DNA of 64,000 nt, from contig CM055095.1 of NCBI GenBank assembly GCA_029204225.1, forward strand, positions 36,944,597 to 37,008,596. Reading direction: 5' to 3'. The notes under the pieces are model-generated. The model was not told the DNA's origin. It made no database searches and was given only the letters and a program-made list of their open reading frames with translations. The position numbers and the translations under genes are program-made. The stretch's first letter is position 1. Each line of letters starts with the position of its first letter. Source of the DNA: Diphasiastrum complanatum. Lineage: Eukaryota; Streptophyta; Lycopodiopsida; Lycopodiales; Lycopodiaceae. Of this stretch, positions 1 to 11,811 are shown one piece after another.

Positions 1-1663
1 CAAAAAGAACACCACCCAAAGGATCACCTTGTCTGATACCATTAGCAGACAAGATAACCAAAACATCACCTGAGCGAGAAGCACGACTGAAATATAGAGG
101 CGCATCCATGGAATAAAAAGAGCGAACAAACGGAATGAGTTGAGCGAGAGGACCGTGAGCCGCACGAAGTTCTTGAAAAATGGCCCCTCGAGAAATGGAA
201 TTGAAAGCATTTTTAACATCCACTTGAAGGACAACCCAATCTGGATGAAGATCCAAGGTAGCACGCAAAGCATGTACGACTGCCTTGCAACCGCCAGAAG
301 TAGCACAACCAAATTGATGAGGAAACAAGTGGACATGAAAACTGTCACGAAGCTGAAAACCAAGAGCCCTAGAAACCAATGATCTTTATAAAACCTCTCC
401 AACAACAATGGGACGCACTCCACTGCCAGACTTATCCAAGGCTATCAAACGAGCAGCACCAAGAATACGAGCAATAGAAAGAGGAATACGGCCACATGTT
501 ACGGAAGAGCAAACTTGAAAGAGCAAACCAAACCCGCTAGCAGAGTCATCAGGAGAAAAACAGTCGCGAAGATGATCAAAAACCATAATAGAAGGACCCC
601 CAGTTGACAGATGAGGGTTGCGAAGAAAAGCATTAAGAAAATGAGATTCCGAGAGCTGCAAATCGGAATCTCCAAAAGAGGGAAGAGAGCCATTTGAAGC
701 TCCAAAGCCTGAAGGGTGGTAGCAGAAGGAGTAGCTGGACTTGTAGGAGCTAGAGCACGAGCTGCACGAGAATACTCACCCACTTGCCCAAGTAAAATAC
801 AGCGACGCAACCGATGATGAACATGGGGTATAGAAACACCATCCGAAGTCGAATCCCGCTGAGCAGCAAGCGCATGATAGCGAAGAAAATGCTCTTCTTG
901 CGGATTTTCCCAATCTCCTAACATAAAACGACGAATCCTGTTGTGAGTTTCCCTATGACCAGCATCACCATCCCAAGGTGGCAGAGGCAAACAACAGAGA
1001 GGAAAAAGCAAAAAGGCATGTCAAGCTGCAATATCAGAAGGGTTGGAAGCCAGATGAGACAAAGGTAAGGACAAAGCTCTCTGGATGTCTAGGTGCAAGG
1101 CAAAGGAAATGTGTGCATAAAGACGAGGACGAGAAAAACTCAAGTGAAAAGCGGTCAAAATATCAAGGGAGCGAATCCAGGTCCAAGTGTGGCGAAGTGG
1201 GAGCAGGATGAGGTGCAAGGTCGCCATTGGTTAATGCGAGCTGTTAACGAAAAGCAGAGCAAGCGTTATGATGGTGAAAAAGACCGGCACCTTGCACATA
1301 AAGGCGACCACAGCCTGTACATGGAACACGTGGGCGAGAAGAGGAAGAAGGAGAAAGCTGGTGGCGAAGATGGGGCGGACAGTATGGCACCACCAGGCCA
1401 GAGGAAACAAGCAAGGAATCCGCAACATCACGGTGGGCTTCACGATGCACGCATGAAGGGGAAGCACTAGAAGGATGCTCTGAAGGGGAAGCAGGTCTCT
1501 TTTCCCCACGTCGAGCAAGAGGATTGAAATCCGGGAGTTGCAAAGGATGAGAAGATTCTTGAGGAACCATATTGACAGGTAAAGATCCAGCCATTGCCTC
1601 CGAAAACTCCAAAAATTTGTGTGAAGCTTCCTTGTTGGCCAACAAGACCCCACTGGCCATCAA
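1..1663 (-). pseudogene. LINE ORF, N-terminal half: zinc finger and start of reverse transcriptase
   Basis: The reading frame starts at 1663 with MMASGVLLANKE and is broken by several frameshifts and stops. In order it shows a Ser/Pro-rich leader; a C-x2-C-x12-H-x3-C zinc finger (CTGCGRLY...HHHNAC, near 1258-1320); a linker with LGDWENPQEEHF and RDSTSDGVSIP (near 820-935); and reverse-transcriptase segments GRIPLSIARILGAARLIAL (near 430-490), palm motif A VDVKNAFN (near 195-235) and motif B GIRQGDPLGGVLF (3-45). The order of an N-terminal zinc finger before a reverse transcriptase is that of R2-type elements, whose protein nicks DNA and primes cDNA synthesis at the nick. The disruptions make this copy inactive. 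Confidence 0.72.
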
Positions 1664-3041
1664 GAGTCAAAAGCTGCTGGAACTTCAAAACTTCTACGAG
1701 CTATTTGTGTGATCCCTGCTGAAAGTCCAATCACTGAAGCTCTGTAGCTGAGCACTAGCCTTGAGCGCTGTCTTGAAAACGTTGTCTAACAGCTCGTTAA
1801 TACCCTACATCTAAAAGGGTATACATCGGTCAGCCTTCAAGCTAAGTGTTGATTGTGATAGTCCTTCAAGAGCATTGTCAAGTAAACGCTCAAAATCTAC
1901 TCAAAAAAGATGCACTCTAACTGCTCCTAGACACTCTCTGTCTTTAAGGCTCGTGTACTCAGGAGGCTCCAAGGAGTTAAATGATCTTGCAATTAATCTC
2001 TTGAACCTGTACTGCGAATCTGCCCTAATTTGTACTAGAAATGCGCTGAACGTTTTTTATTTTTTCGTCTTGTTTTGGTAGACCACGATTTACAGCTTAC
2101 ATAAATCTCTGCTGCCTGAAACTAATTATTGGCTGAAACTTTTTACCTATCCAACTTGACCGCCGTTCTGTAAAAGGAAGCTGATAAAAGTGCTGGCATA
2201 TTCTGATCAAGTTTCAAGGACTCTTGCCTTGATGACGGAATTGTTGTTGATATCTCCTGCAGCCTGCTCAAAAGTGGGTCTTCTATTTTTCTAACAAAAA
2301 TTCTACTCGTTCCGTTTTTTTAAGTCCTTGCTCTTAGTAGCTGATCATCTTCACAGCTAAGGTGAGCCTTCCTCAAATATCAAAAACATCTTATTGATTC
2401 TCCCCCTGCACCTTCGTTTCTAGATCGTCCGTGGCTGTAAATCGATCTTTGAAAGATTAGACCGACCATTAACAGCAAGCACCAGCGGCATACTCCAAGA
2501 AAAACAGATCGATTCCGTAACTCCTTCAAGCTGAGGTCAAAGGCATCTTATACCCGACTGGTGCCCTATTCAACAATTCTCACTGCTCCCGTGCACCGAT
2601 CTGAATAATATTCCTTCAAGCTTTTTCTAAGGCCCAAGGATCGTTGGTTATCTTTCCTGGTCACTTTGTTTCTGTATTCTCTTATTTAGGCTCATTACTC
2701 GTTGCCTTGAAAGCTGAAACGATCGAGGAAGCTAGATTTGCACTAATTCTAGCCAAAGAAGTTGTAGTTGTTATAACCTTACGTTGTGCGTGAGGCACAT
2801 ATACTCACTCCCATGAACATGATGATAATAAACATTCACATTGCGAGATATGTACTCGAATATGTTACGAAGAATCTTGACAAGATGAAAATCTTTGAAA
2901 ATTGCAGTCACCCTGCCTCTTGGTATGCACTACAACAAAACAAGAATCTTCAAAACAATAAGCCATAAGGTCTTCAAGAGAAATCTGCAAACAATCTAAA
3001 CCAGTGATATTATAGTGAGTTTCTAGCTTGAGGGATTGAGA
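1..3041 (-). mobile_element. R2-like LINE, copy A (5' part, cut by window edge)
   Basis: This is the 5' portion of a non-LTR retrotransposon on the minus strand. It is co-linear with 18912-20316 joined to 25343-27005 (copy B), and similarity stops abruptly at 3041 and at 27005, after the shared segment TTCTAGCTTGAGGGATTGAGA. The flanks beyond that point differ, which places the 5' end of the family there. About 1.4 kb (1664-3041) is a 5' untranslated region, followed by the coding frame from 1663 toward position 1. Compared with B, copy A has a small deletion near 670-710 and keeps about 30 bp near 940-970 that B lacks. The rest of the reverse transcriptase and the endonuclease lie outside the window. 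Confidence 0.8.
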
Positions 3042-3575
3042 ATCCTATATCTATGTACCTTGAAAGCCTTTTTCTAGGATTCGGTCACATCTAGCGGATT
3101 TGGGTGAAGAAGATTTTTCTTTTTCTTGAATCTTCTTCCAAAGTCTTCATGAAGCCTTAAATCTTCCATAGGATTCGAATAAACTACCCTTGAAGAGATG
3201 GCTCCTCGGGTAAGAATATTAGTGATTTGCTCCATTTCAGACAATAGTTGAGCAATCAGTGAATCAGACAAGCAGAGCTAAAACAACCGAGAAAAAAATG
3301 CTTATGAGTAGAAATTTTTTTAAGTATGGAGGTAGAACACAATCTTAGAGGTAATTTGGGAGATAGGCGACATTTTCTATAGGACTATTCTGAAAAAGTT
3401 AGCACAGATGAATTCTGAGAAAAAGTGCAGGCAAAACAATCATCTCATGCAATATTGGCTAACACAGGTTTGGTACAGTGTTTTGTGAGAAGGGTGACTA
3501 CTGAGCACAAAAATCAGGTTCGGACGACTAGTTCTAAAAATCAGAAAATTTGTGAAAACATGAACTTAGTCAAAC
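3042..3575. other. Nongenic stretch between LINE copy A and Copia-1
   Basis: No recognised gene is seen. A 65-codon open frame on the minus strand (3074-3271, MSDSLIAQLLSEMEQ) is followed by a short Lys-rich run. It resembles nothing I can name and may be chance or a gag remnant. Confidence 0.4.
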
Positions 3576-3843
3576 TGTTGGAGTGATCTTGCAAGAATGG
3601 TTAGCCAAAACGCAATGCACAAGTAATAATCCACACAGAAGTCGCAAGAAAGCAATCAGAGAGCAAAGGAATCCAAACACAATAGATGCAAGACAAAAAT
3701 GTGGTGCATTCAAGAGCATGCCAAGAATGTAAAGAAGGTACCAGGTCACATATGACCATGAGCATGTGACCACTGTCAACTAGTGACCAGTCTAACAGTC
3801 ACATTCCGCTTGACAAACCGGTCTGAATTGGTCACAACCAACA
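3576..3843 (-). repeat. Copia-1 3' LTR
   Basis: A 268-bp terminal repeat with TG...CA type ends (TGTTGG / CCAACA). It aligns with 8137-8374 through shared blocks such as GTTAGCCAAAACGCAAT and GAGCATGCCAAGAATGTAAA, but carries extra short insertions, for example near 3655-3700 and 3770-3785. Confidence 0.85.
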
Positions 3844-4015
3844 ATCTCCTACTCAATTCAAACTGTATTGATATCTACAGAGGTATCTACAGAGCTAACA
3901 CCCGACATGTTCGTAAGATATACAAATCTGTCTCCTACTCAATTCAAACTGTAATGATATCTACAGAGGTAACACCTACCATGTTTCTAAGATATACAAA
4001 TCTGTCTCTACTTAA
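3844..4015. repeat. Two-copy ~85-bp tandem duplication inside Copia-1 next to its polypurine tract
   Basis: The block beginning CTCCTACTCAATTCAAACTG near 3846 recurs near 3931, and each copy runs on to AAGATATACAAATCTGTCTC. On the element's own strand the first copy ends in the purine-rich GAGTAGGAGAT that abuts the 3' LTR, so the duplication also duplicates the presumed polypurine tract. Confidence 0.75.
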
Positions 4016-7000
4016 TGCTTTGGTGAAAAGGTCTGCAACCATTTCTTTTGTACAGCAGTAATGAAGTTTCACGGATCCACTTTGAACAAGATCTCTGACA
4101 TAGTGGTACTGCAGACTTATGTGTTTACTCCGCTTGTGGAAACCTCTGTTAAGAAGATACAACTTTGATTGTCATTGAATAGCATGATTCCCTCTGTTTG
4201 TATTCCCACTTCCTCACACAAGTTTGCAATCCACATGTATTCTTTTGTGCCTTGACACACGCCCACATATTCAGCTTTCGTTGAAGACAATGCCACCGAT
4301 TTCTGCTTACTACTTGCCCAGGTCACAGCTCCTCCATACATCATGAAAACATACCTGATGTGGATTTTCTATCATCCAAGTCTCCTCCCCAGTCCGAATC
4401 TGCATAGCCCCTTACCAACTTATCATGTCCTCTATAGCAAATACCATAGTTGACGGTTCCTTTCAAGTATCTCAATACACGTTTTGCCCAATGCTCCACA
4501 CCTGGATTCGTTAGATATTGGCTCAATTTTCCCACAGCAGTCGCTATGTCCGGTCTCGTACACAACATTGCATACATTAATGATCCAATAAGGCTGCGAA
4601 AAGGGTACTTGGCCATTTCCTTCATCTCTTCTGGATTTTGTGTGCACATGGCTTTACTCAACCTCACTCCCACCTCTAGTGGGGTGTAGACCTGGTTACA
4701 ATCTTCCATGTGAAACTTGTGCAATATTTGTTTGATATGTCTTTCCTGTGACAAACACATTGTCCTGTTCACCCTGTCTCTCCTGATTTGAATGCCCAGA
4801 CAATAATGGAGATCTCTCATGTCCTTCATTTCAACTTCAGCCTTCAATTCTTTCTTGATTGTCTAGCATCTTGAGATGATTACCTATCAATATTATGTCA
4901 TCAACATATATTGCTATAACAATTACAGATATCCCATCTCTCTTGTAAAATATGCTAGAGTCTGACTTGCATTTACTAAAGCCCTTGGCAGTTAGGAAGG
5001 ATTCTATTCTCCCATACCAAACACATGATGCTTGCCTCAACCCATATAAGGCCTTTCTCAATTTGCATACAAGATTATCTCCTCGACTAAATCCCTCCGG
5101 TTGCTGCATGTATATATCCTCATGTAGTTCGCCATTTAAGAATGCAGTTTTGACATCCAATTGCATTACTTCATAATTTTCTCTGGTTGCCCAAGCCAAC
5201 AATATTCTAATAGACCCTATTAGTGCAACTGGAGCAAATGTATCTTCAAAATCCACCCCCTCTATCTGTGAAAAGCCTTTGTCCACCAAGCGTGCTTTAT
5301 GTCTTTCCACCTCTCCTGCCGCATTGTACTTGATTTTGTAGATCCATCTACAGCCAATTGCCCTCCTATCCACTAGCAGGCTCACAAGATCCCATGCATT
5401 CATTATTTGCAGCCATTGAACTCATCTCATTTGTCATGGCCTTCTTCCACATGTCCCAATCACGGCTACATTGTGCATCTCTGTAAGAAACTGGTTCAAT
5501 TGCGCTGTCTTCCGTCACCAGTACCATGTCTTGAAATCTGTTGGGCATCCTACGAAGTCTATCAGACCTTCTCAATTCTGATACACACTCCTGGATTGTT
5601 TCATCATTATCCATTTCTTCCTCTTGGACTTGCTCATAATGCACAGCCTCCTCTGTCCCAACACCTGTGTCTCTATCATTACTACTCAAATTTGGGATTT
5701 TCGTTGGTGCATTAGTAACGATAATCATGGGTGTGCCTAAGCTCCCAGACCATTCACGTTGTGTCTCATGGAGAATGTACTTGTTATTTTCATCAAATAT
5801 CACATCTCTAGAGACAAAAAACTTGTTTGTGGCAGCAAAAATGCATTTAGTACCTTTGGCATCAAGTTTCTTCATATTGATCTTTGGAATGTGTGCATAC
5901 GCCAGGCAGCCAAAAACCCTTAAGTGTTCTACAGTGGGTTTGACACCAAACCATAGCTCATTAGGAGTTTTTCCTTTAATGGCCCTAGTTGGCGACCTAT
6001 TCATCACATAAACTGCGGTACTGACCGCTTCTGCCCACAAAGCTTTTGACATATCTCTGTCATGAAGCATACATCGGGCTAGCTCCATGATCGTCCGATT
6101 CTTTCGTTCAGCAATCCCGTTCTACCTAGGGGTATATGGCACAATAAATTTTCTTTTTACTCCATATGAAAAACAAAAGTTATCAAACTCCTTACTTCGG
6201 TACTCACCTCCATTATCACATCTGAATCTCCTAATTTTCATAGATGTCTGTACTTCAGCCATTTCCTTGAACTTTTTGAAGCATTCCAAGACTTGGCTCT
6301 TTTGCTTGATCAGGTCCAAATGGACTCTCCTGGTAAAATCGTCTATGAATGTTACAAAATAGTTGGACCCACCTATTGAAGTCACCTCCATGGGCCCACA
6401 CACATCAGAGTGTACCAGCTCTAGTGGTTCCTTGCTCATACTCATTACAGTTTTTGGGAAGGGCCTTTTGTGTTGTTTTCCATACACGCAGGCTTCACAT
6501 CTTTCTAAGTTTTTTCCTGTATCAGACTCAAACCCTCTCACCATGTTATTGTGTGCTAATTGTTGTTAATTTCTGACACCCAGGTGTGCCAACCATCTGT
6601 GCCATACCTCGTTACTTTCAGCTTAGCTGCAGGCCACACAAGCTATCAACCTATTATCTGATTTGGCCTGTAATTGATACAGCTCACCCATTCTTACTCT
6701 TGAAGTAACTGTCATGCCATTCTTCTGCACAACACATTTGGAGTCTATAAATCTCACTTCTAAACCAAGGTCAGTCACACATCCAACCGATATGAGATTC
6801 TTTGCAAGGTTGGGCACATGTAAAACTTCTCTGAGTATAGCTGTTTCGTTTGCTCCCAGCCACAGGCACACAGATCCTTTTCCAATGGCATCAATCTTAG
6901 CACTGTCACCTATCATCACCTCCCGTCCGTACTGCAGTAGTTCATAGGTTATGAAGGAGGACCTATCAAACGTCATGTGAGTCGTTGCTCCTGAATCTAA

Positions 7001-8029
7001 ATACCAAGCGGGATCATAGGGAGAAGAAGAACTTTTCATATTGTTGGTCACAGGTGTCATTTCACAACAGTTGTCTGCAGGGCAACTTCCAATGTCATCT
7101 CCTGTGTTCAATTCAAGCAAATTCTTCTTACAGTCAAGTACCATCAATGCCAATGGTTCCTCTGGATCTCCATCCTCTGCAATATTGGCCTGCCCAATGG
7201 TGTCCTTCTTGCCCCTTTCTAGCTTCTTGACCGAGCAGTCTCGAATGAAATGCCCCACTTCATCACCAAAAAAATCATTCTCTTTCTGCTCTCTGCTTTC
7301 CATTGTCTTTCCATGCTTGACTGCCCTGTCCTTAGTTTGCCAACACACGTCTCCTCCCATCCTTCATGCTGACCAAGTTCATCCCAGTGATAAGTGCCAT
7401 CTCATCTTGATTCAGAATGATCCCACGCCTTGCTTCTTCCTGCATCAGCCTGCGAGTCAGGTATTCAATGTTAGCTTCTCCTCTAACCCTTCCAGAGTCA
7501 TTATCAGTGGATCATAGCTGCTTGGAAGACTTGTCAGAATTGTGTACACAAGTTGTCGTTTGTCTACCACAACTCCTGCTGCTTCCAGTTGACGTGCCAT
7601 TGCCTTCATGCCCTCTACATGTGTGCTCATAGATTCTGCTTCTACCATTCTGATGCCATTCAGTTTTCTTTGTAGCATCAGGATGCTCGATATACCCCTA
7701 CCTTCGTGAATTGACCTTAGCTTGTCCCAAACAGCCTTTGTTGTTTCCGCTCCCTGGACCTAAGACACGACCACTTCGCCAATTGACATGCAAATGATTA
7801 AGTGGGCTTTACTCTCCTTCGCTGCAAGAACCTCAAAACGTGCTTGGTCGATTGGCACACCTTCAGCATCCAATTCCGCTTTCTCCATGCCCTCAATGAC
7901 CCCCCAAAGATTCCTCTCCCGCAGCAGGATCGGCATTTTCCAACTCCACGCTGCATAGTTGGACGATTCTAGCCTTTCAATCATTCTTGGATCAATGATA
8001 CCTTCTCCGGCCATCTCGAGTTTCGTCAC
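3944..8029 (-). pseudogene. Copia-1 gag-pol polyprotein (frameshifted)
   Basis: Read from 8029 leftwards: gag (MTKLEMAGEG..., 8029-7457) contains a stop. A degenerate zinc knuckle (GHFIRDC near 7240, first cysteines lost) precedes the aspartic protease DSGATTHMT (near 6980). The pre-integrase domain and integrase follow, with CEACVYGKQH, HSDVCGP, DDFTRRVH and DNGGEY (6544-6122), continuing in ARCMLHDRDMSKALWAEAV (6080-5900). Reverse transcriptase spans about 5400-4840 with LDVKTAFLNGEL and the YVDD catalytic box. RNase H lies at about 4344-3944 with SSTKAEYV and ADLFTKAL. Several frame changes and stops show it no longer makes one polyprotein. The domain order integrase before reverse transcriptase defines Ty1/copia. 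Confidence 0.9.
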
Positions 8030-8120
8030 TTAGCCGCTGATCAGAAAATAGACGTTCTTTGAATGCTCTCTCTTCTTCGTCATGGAGGTCCCCCTCAAAA
8101 ACAGATAGTGTTCTACGTTC

Positions 8121-8134
8121 GTGGGCCCATAACC
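8121..8134 (-). other. Copia-1 primer-binding site matching an internal part of initiator tRNA-Met
   Basis: On the element strand GGTTATGGGCCCAC begins two bases after the 5' LTR end. On the plus strand the 14 bases GTGGGCCCATAACC equal the anticodon stem-loop of eukaryotic initiator tRNA-Met. Drosophila copia and yeast Ty5 are known to prime from a half-tRNA at this region. The usual plant site TGGTATCAGAGC is absent here. Confidence 0.8.
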
Positions 8135-8136
8135 AT

Positions 8137-8374
8137 TGTTGGATGGTTAGCCAAAACGCAATACACAAGTAACGATCCACACAGAAGTCGCAAGAAAGCA
8201 ATCCAAACACAAAAACGTGGTGCATTCACTGTCAGGGCTCAGTACATACTGCGCTCTTCAAGAGCATGCCAAGAATGTAAAGAAGGTACCAGGTCTCATA
8301 TGACCATGAGCATGTGGCCAGTCTAACAGTCACATTCCGCTTCACAAACTAGTCTGAATTGGTCACGACCAACA
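8137..8374 (-). repeat. Copia-1 5' LTR
   Basis: A 238-bp repeat, TGTTGG to CCAACA, paired with 3576-3843. It includes a private segment near 8229-8258 (CTGTCAGGGCTCAGTACATA) absent from the other LTR, and lacks some short pieces found there. Confidence 0.85.
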
Positions 8375-8695
8375 CAAAAAAACCATTAAGATTGAGAGTT
8401 CGATGACAAATCCCCTAGGTCATGAGGCAAAAAGTTCCTTACTCTAGCTAGAACCTTGATTTTTATCTTTGTTGCTTGTGGAGATGGTCTTTCTACAATA
8501 AGTACAAGATGTGCATCTACAACCCCAGCACCAAGTAGGAGACCCAGTGGCAATGTTGAGTTTCCTTAATATAGTAAGTTCAGATTAGGGGTGTTGCAAA
8601 TGCCTTCCCCCCTCCCTTAATAAGCAGAGCGAGTCATACATGTTAAGGGATTGAAGAAGAGGTAAGCATTCTTCCAACCTGCAAAACAAAGCAAA

Positions 8696-8931
8696 GAGAA
8701 CTTCACATGCTGATTTTGCAACCAAAAAGTAGTCATCCCTTTCTCAAGATAAGAAGACTTCCTGCAAAGGCTACAAAAGGTCAACAATACGTGCGTGCTA
8801 TTAGCCAAGAAATCAAGAAACCATACAAGCATGAAGTCATGTGTACATCTAACAAAAGAAGTGGAAACGACACCAATGTTGACACGGAACATCCACTAGG
8901 CTTGAATTTGGATCACTTCACCCTAATCTTT
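8696..8931 (+). repeat. Direct repeat, unit 1
   Basis: It starts GAGAACTTCACATGCTGATT and ends near CACTTCACCCTAATCTTT. It matches 9527-9749 in the same orientation at high similarity. This copy has about 15 extra bases around CTAACAAAAGAAGTGGAAAC. Confidence 0.8.
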
Positions 8932-9526
8932 TGTACCATGACACATAGAGATTATTAACTGACTCACCAAATGAAAATCTAGATGTTACAATGAACATGG
9001 ATCAATAAGATACAATGTTCCTGATGATCATAAATCTACATGCTTTTGCTTTTCATCCCTGTATCGGACCATATCAGAAGTTGACAATTTGGGTTGCTTT
9101 GAATTTCTTGTCTTGAGCAGAGCATATTTTGGTGACAGATCCACATAAAGATGATAAAGATTTGTCATCAGTATAGTAGTATAGTAACAAACAACATAAT
9201 GACAATAACAAAGTTGGAGATGGCGCTAGCAACTCTGTTGGAGATAGAGATGGCGTAGGCTTTGTTTCAAAAATGTCACTTCTAATTCAAATTTTTGAGT
9301 GTTCCCAACTACTGGGAGGGAATAATTCAGCATTTTAAAAATTATATTTTAACTATGGTTAAGCACCAGTGAAGTTTGATGTGACTAAACTAAGGTGCAT
9401 TCATTTACATGGAAAGTAGTGCCGGCAGATGCGTAAAGAAGTTAGAAAATGATATTATAATTACTTTATAGTTATTTTTCTCTCTCCTACATGGCATTTC
9501 TTATAGGGCCCATATTTTCTCTAATG

Positions 9527-9749
9527 GAGAACTTCACATGCTGATTTTGTAACCAAAAAGTAGTCAACCCTTTCTCAAGATAAGAAGACTTCTTGCAAAG
9601 GCTACAAAAGGTCAACAATATGTGCATGCTATTAGCCAAGAAATCAAAAAACCATACAAGCATGAAGTCATGTGTACATCTAAAACGACACAAATGTTCA
9701 CACAAAACATCCACTAGGCTTGAATTTGGATCGCTTCACCCTAGTCTTT
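9527..9749 (+). repeat. Direct repeat, unit 2
   Basis: Second copy of the segment at 8696-8931, about 830 bp downstream and in the same orientation. It may be a pair of terminal repeats or an internal TE duplication. No TG...CA ends are obvious at its edges. Confidence 0.8.
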
Positions 9750-11811
9750 ACCTATCCCAACCATCATTCACCGGTGAGGAGGAGTAGGATCTGAAAAGGG
9801 GCTGATATTCCTTCTAACCAAATAGGGGGTAAGTGGCCAATTAGTTGTGCTACTTCTAATTGTATGAGCGGGTCATATAGTGTAGTGGCTTTGGGGATCG
9901 TCCACTGATCTTGAGTGTGCCCACAAAACTTAATACTTGCCATGGACACTTAGGGAGCTACCTAAGATCAACTCTAATTTAGACCCTAAAGGAAAGCCAT
10001 CCTAAGGCTTACCCAACTAGGATGCCATACCTAGACTAGCCTAAGGACTCCTAAGGATTTCCCAACTAAGAATTCTGCTAGCTTCAGTTAATCTAAGAAC
10101 TTGACTAACATCTTAAAGGTAATGGGCAAGAACACATCACATGACCATTTAAACATAGAAATGTAAAATCTAGCATTCAAGAATATATCCCATAACTCTG
10201 CTAATGTGAAATGAGTGTGACCCAAGTAGAGGTCCTAAGGGGTCTCGAGCACTTACCCTTATGTATGCACCTCTAAGAGGGTTTTTGACTAAACAATACC
10301 TTAACTAGATGCATGGGGGCCCCAAATAGCAAGGGAACACAATACAAGTGAGATATAACAAGCATTCTTCATCATTAGGGGAGATTGAAATTAAAAAAGA
10401 GCCCTCTAAAAAAGTTACTAAATTTGACTTTTCAACGTTTTGAATAAAATGATGTCCAATCATCCCCTTGCACATTGCAAAATACAATAACCGGCTTTGA
10501 CAAAATGTACACTTACTTAACATTCGAAGCACAGACTTCTATGCAAAATGGGCAGCTACAAGTTATAAATGTGATGTCCATTTCAACTATCTTTCCGAAT
10601 AAATGGACATGTGGTTAAGAAGAACCCTAAAAATTAACTACGATTAATGTTATGTTGTTAACTGAACATAGGAAACTACTTAAAAGTTTCAAACAAGGAT
10701 TTCAAATGCATCGTTAATAGGCTGAGCAAAGAGATTTTGCAAGATCTGATCATAGGTCCTGTAATATTATCTCACATGCAATGATCTGCAATGAAGAAGA
10801 TGCAGAATGGATACCATAAAACTACAAGAGGTTTCATTATGGGTTTTATTGCATCCATTATCTCAGGGCGCTTTCCACAAAAGATTCAAATCAAATGTAG
10901 ACAACATCAGTTTTTGGAAAGGATGGATTTTAGAGTTCAAAACCTCACTAAATCTATGAAATTTTGATCCAGCATGTGTACATTCACAATGAGATCGTTG
11001 CACCAAGAATGACAATTGTTAGTTGACTTTTATGTGAGCCTTTGATGGCAGTTTGTTAGTTGCCTTGTAATATTCAAATTGTTTTTTTTAATCAATGAAA
11101 TCATTTGTTGTCTTTCAAATTCCTTCTCATGAAAATGTGAATCACTTGGTGCTTGATTTAATATTGTCTTGCATTTTCACAATACCTATCAATCTATTAT
11201 GAAAACAAGTGTGCACAAAATACATAGATCAATAGATTTACAATAAGTAGCTGACAAAGACCTGAAGTTTAGACTATTTGCCATCTTCTTCTTCGAAATA
11301 CTCAAGCACTAATTCTTCTTGCTGAGAAATAGATTATCTATCTAAACGCCTTTTCAAATAAGTATCTATGAAAATTCTGATATCTCATCATTGTATTTTG
11401 GGACGAAAAATTGCAAATAATATAAAAAAAATATGTTAGAATATGTATAGGATATAACATATAACAAAAAATAATAACAAATAATAATATTATTTATGTG
11501 CACCTTTGTGATATTCTAAACTTGGGAAAAATATTCTATGTACCAATCGATAAAAAAATTTGCATTTAGTATTGTACGCCAACCACATGAGAAATTGTCT
11601 AATTGTTGTGGAGGCTGCACAAAGAGAAAACAAGGAAATTTATGAAAATTTTATGCTGAAAAATAATGAAAATTGCACCATTATGAAATCAATGCACGTC
11701 AAAGTTAATACACATAGCTTACCAATTATTTTTTATTGTGATTGGACTATTGAGAGTAGTCCAAAATTTTGAAAAAAAAAATTCAAAATTTTTCTGTACT
11801 TGGGTCCATCC

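Larger units (their letters stand above)
3576..8374 (-). mobile_element. Copia-1, Ty1/copia LTR retrotransposon (decayed, near full length)
   Basis: Two related LTRs bound it: 3576-3843 (3' LTR) and 8137-8374 (5' LTR). Both start TGTTGG and end CCAACA. The flanking pentamers are CAAAC (3571-3575) and CAAAA (8375-8379), a 4/5 match consistent with an aged target duplication. Between them, on the minus strand, lie gag, a degenerate zinc knuckle, protease, integrase, reverse transcriptase and RNase H in copia order. The LTRs differ by several indels, so the insertion is not recent. The primer-binding site matches the anticodon arm of initiator tRNA-Met rather than its 3' end. Confidence 0.9.
8375..11811. 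other. Gene-free, AT-rich repeat-derived stretch
   Basis: No coding region can be supported. It holds a ~235-bp direct repeat (8696-8931 and 9527-9749), anonymous sequence, and a very AT-rich part near 11400-11560 and 11700-11810. Short open frames here lack recognisable motifs. Confidence 0.6.

Noticed and set aside
1021-1227. Short plus- and minus-strand open frames across LINE copy A (for example 978-1211 plus)
   Set aside because: They are shadows of the minus-strand LINE coding region in other frames or antisense.
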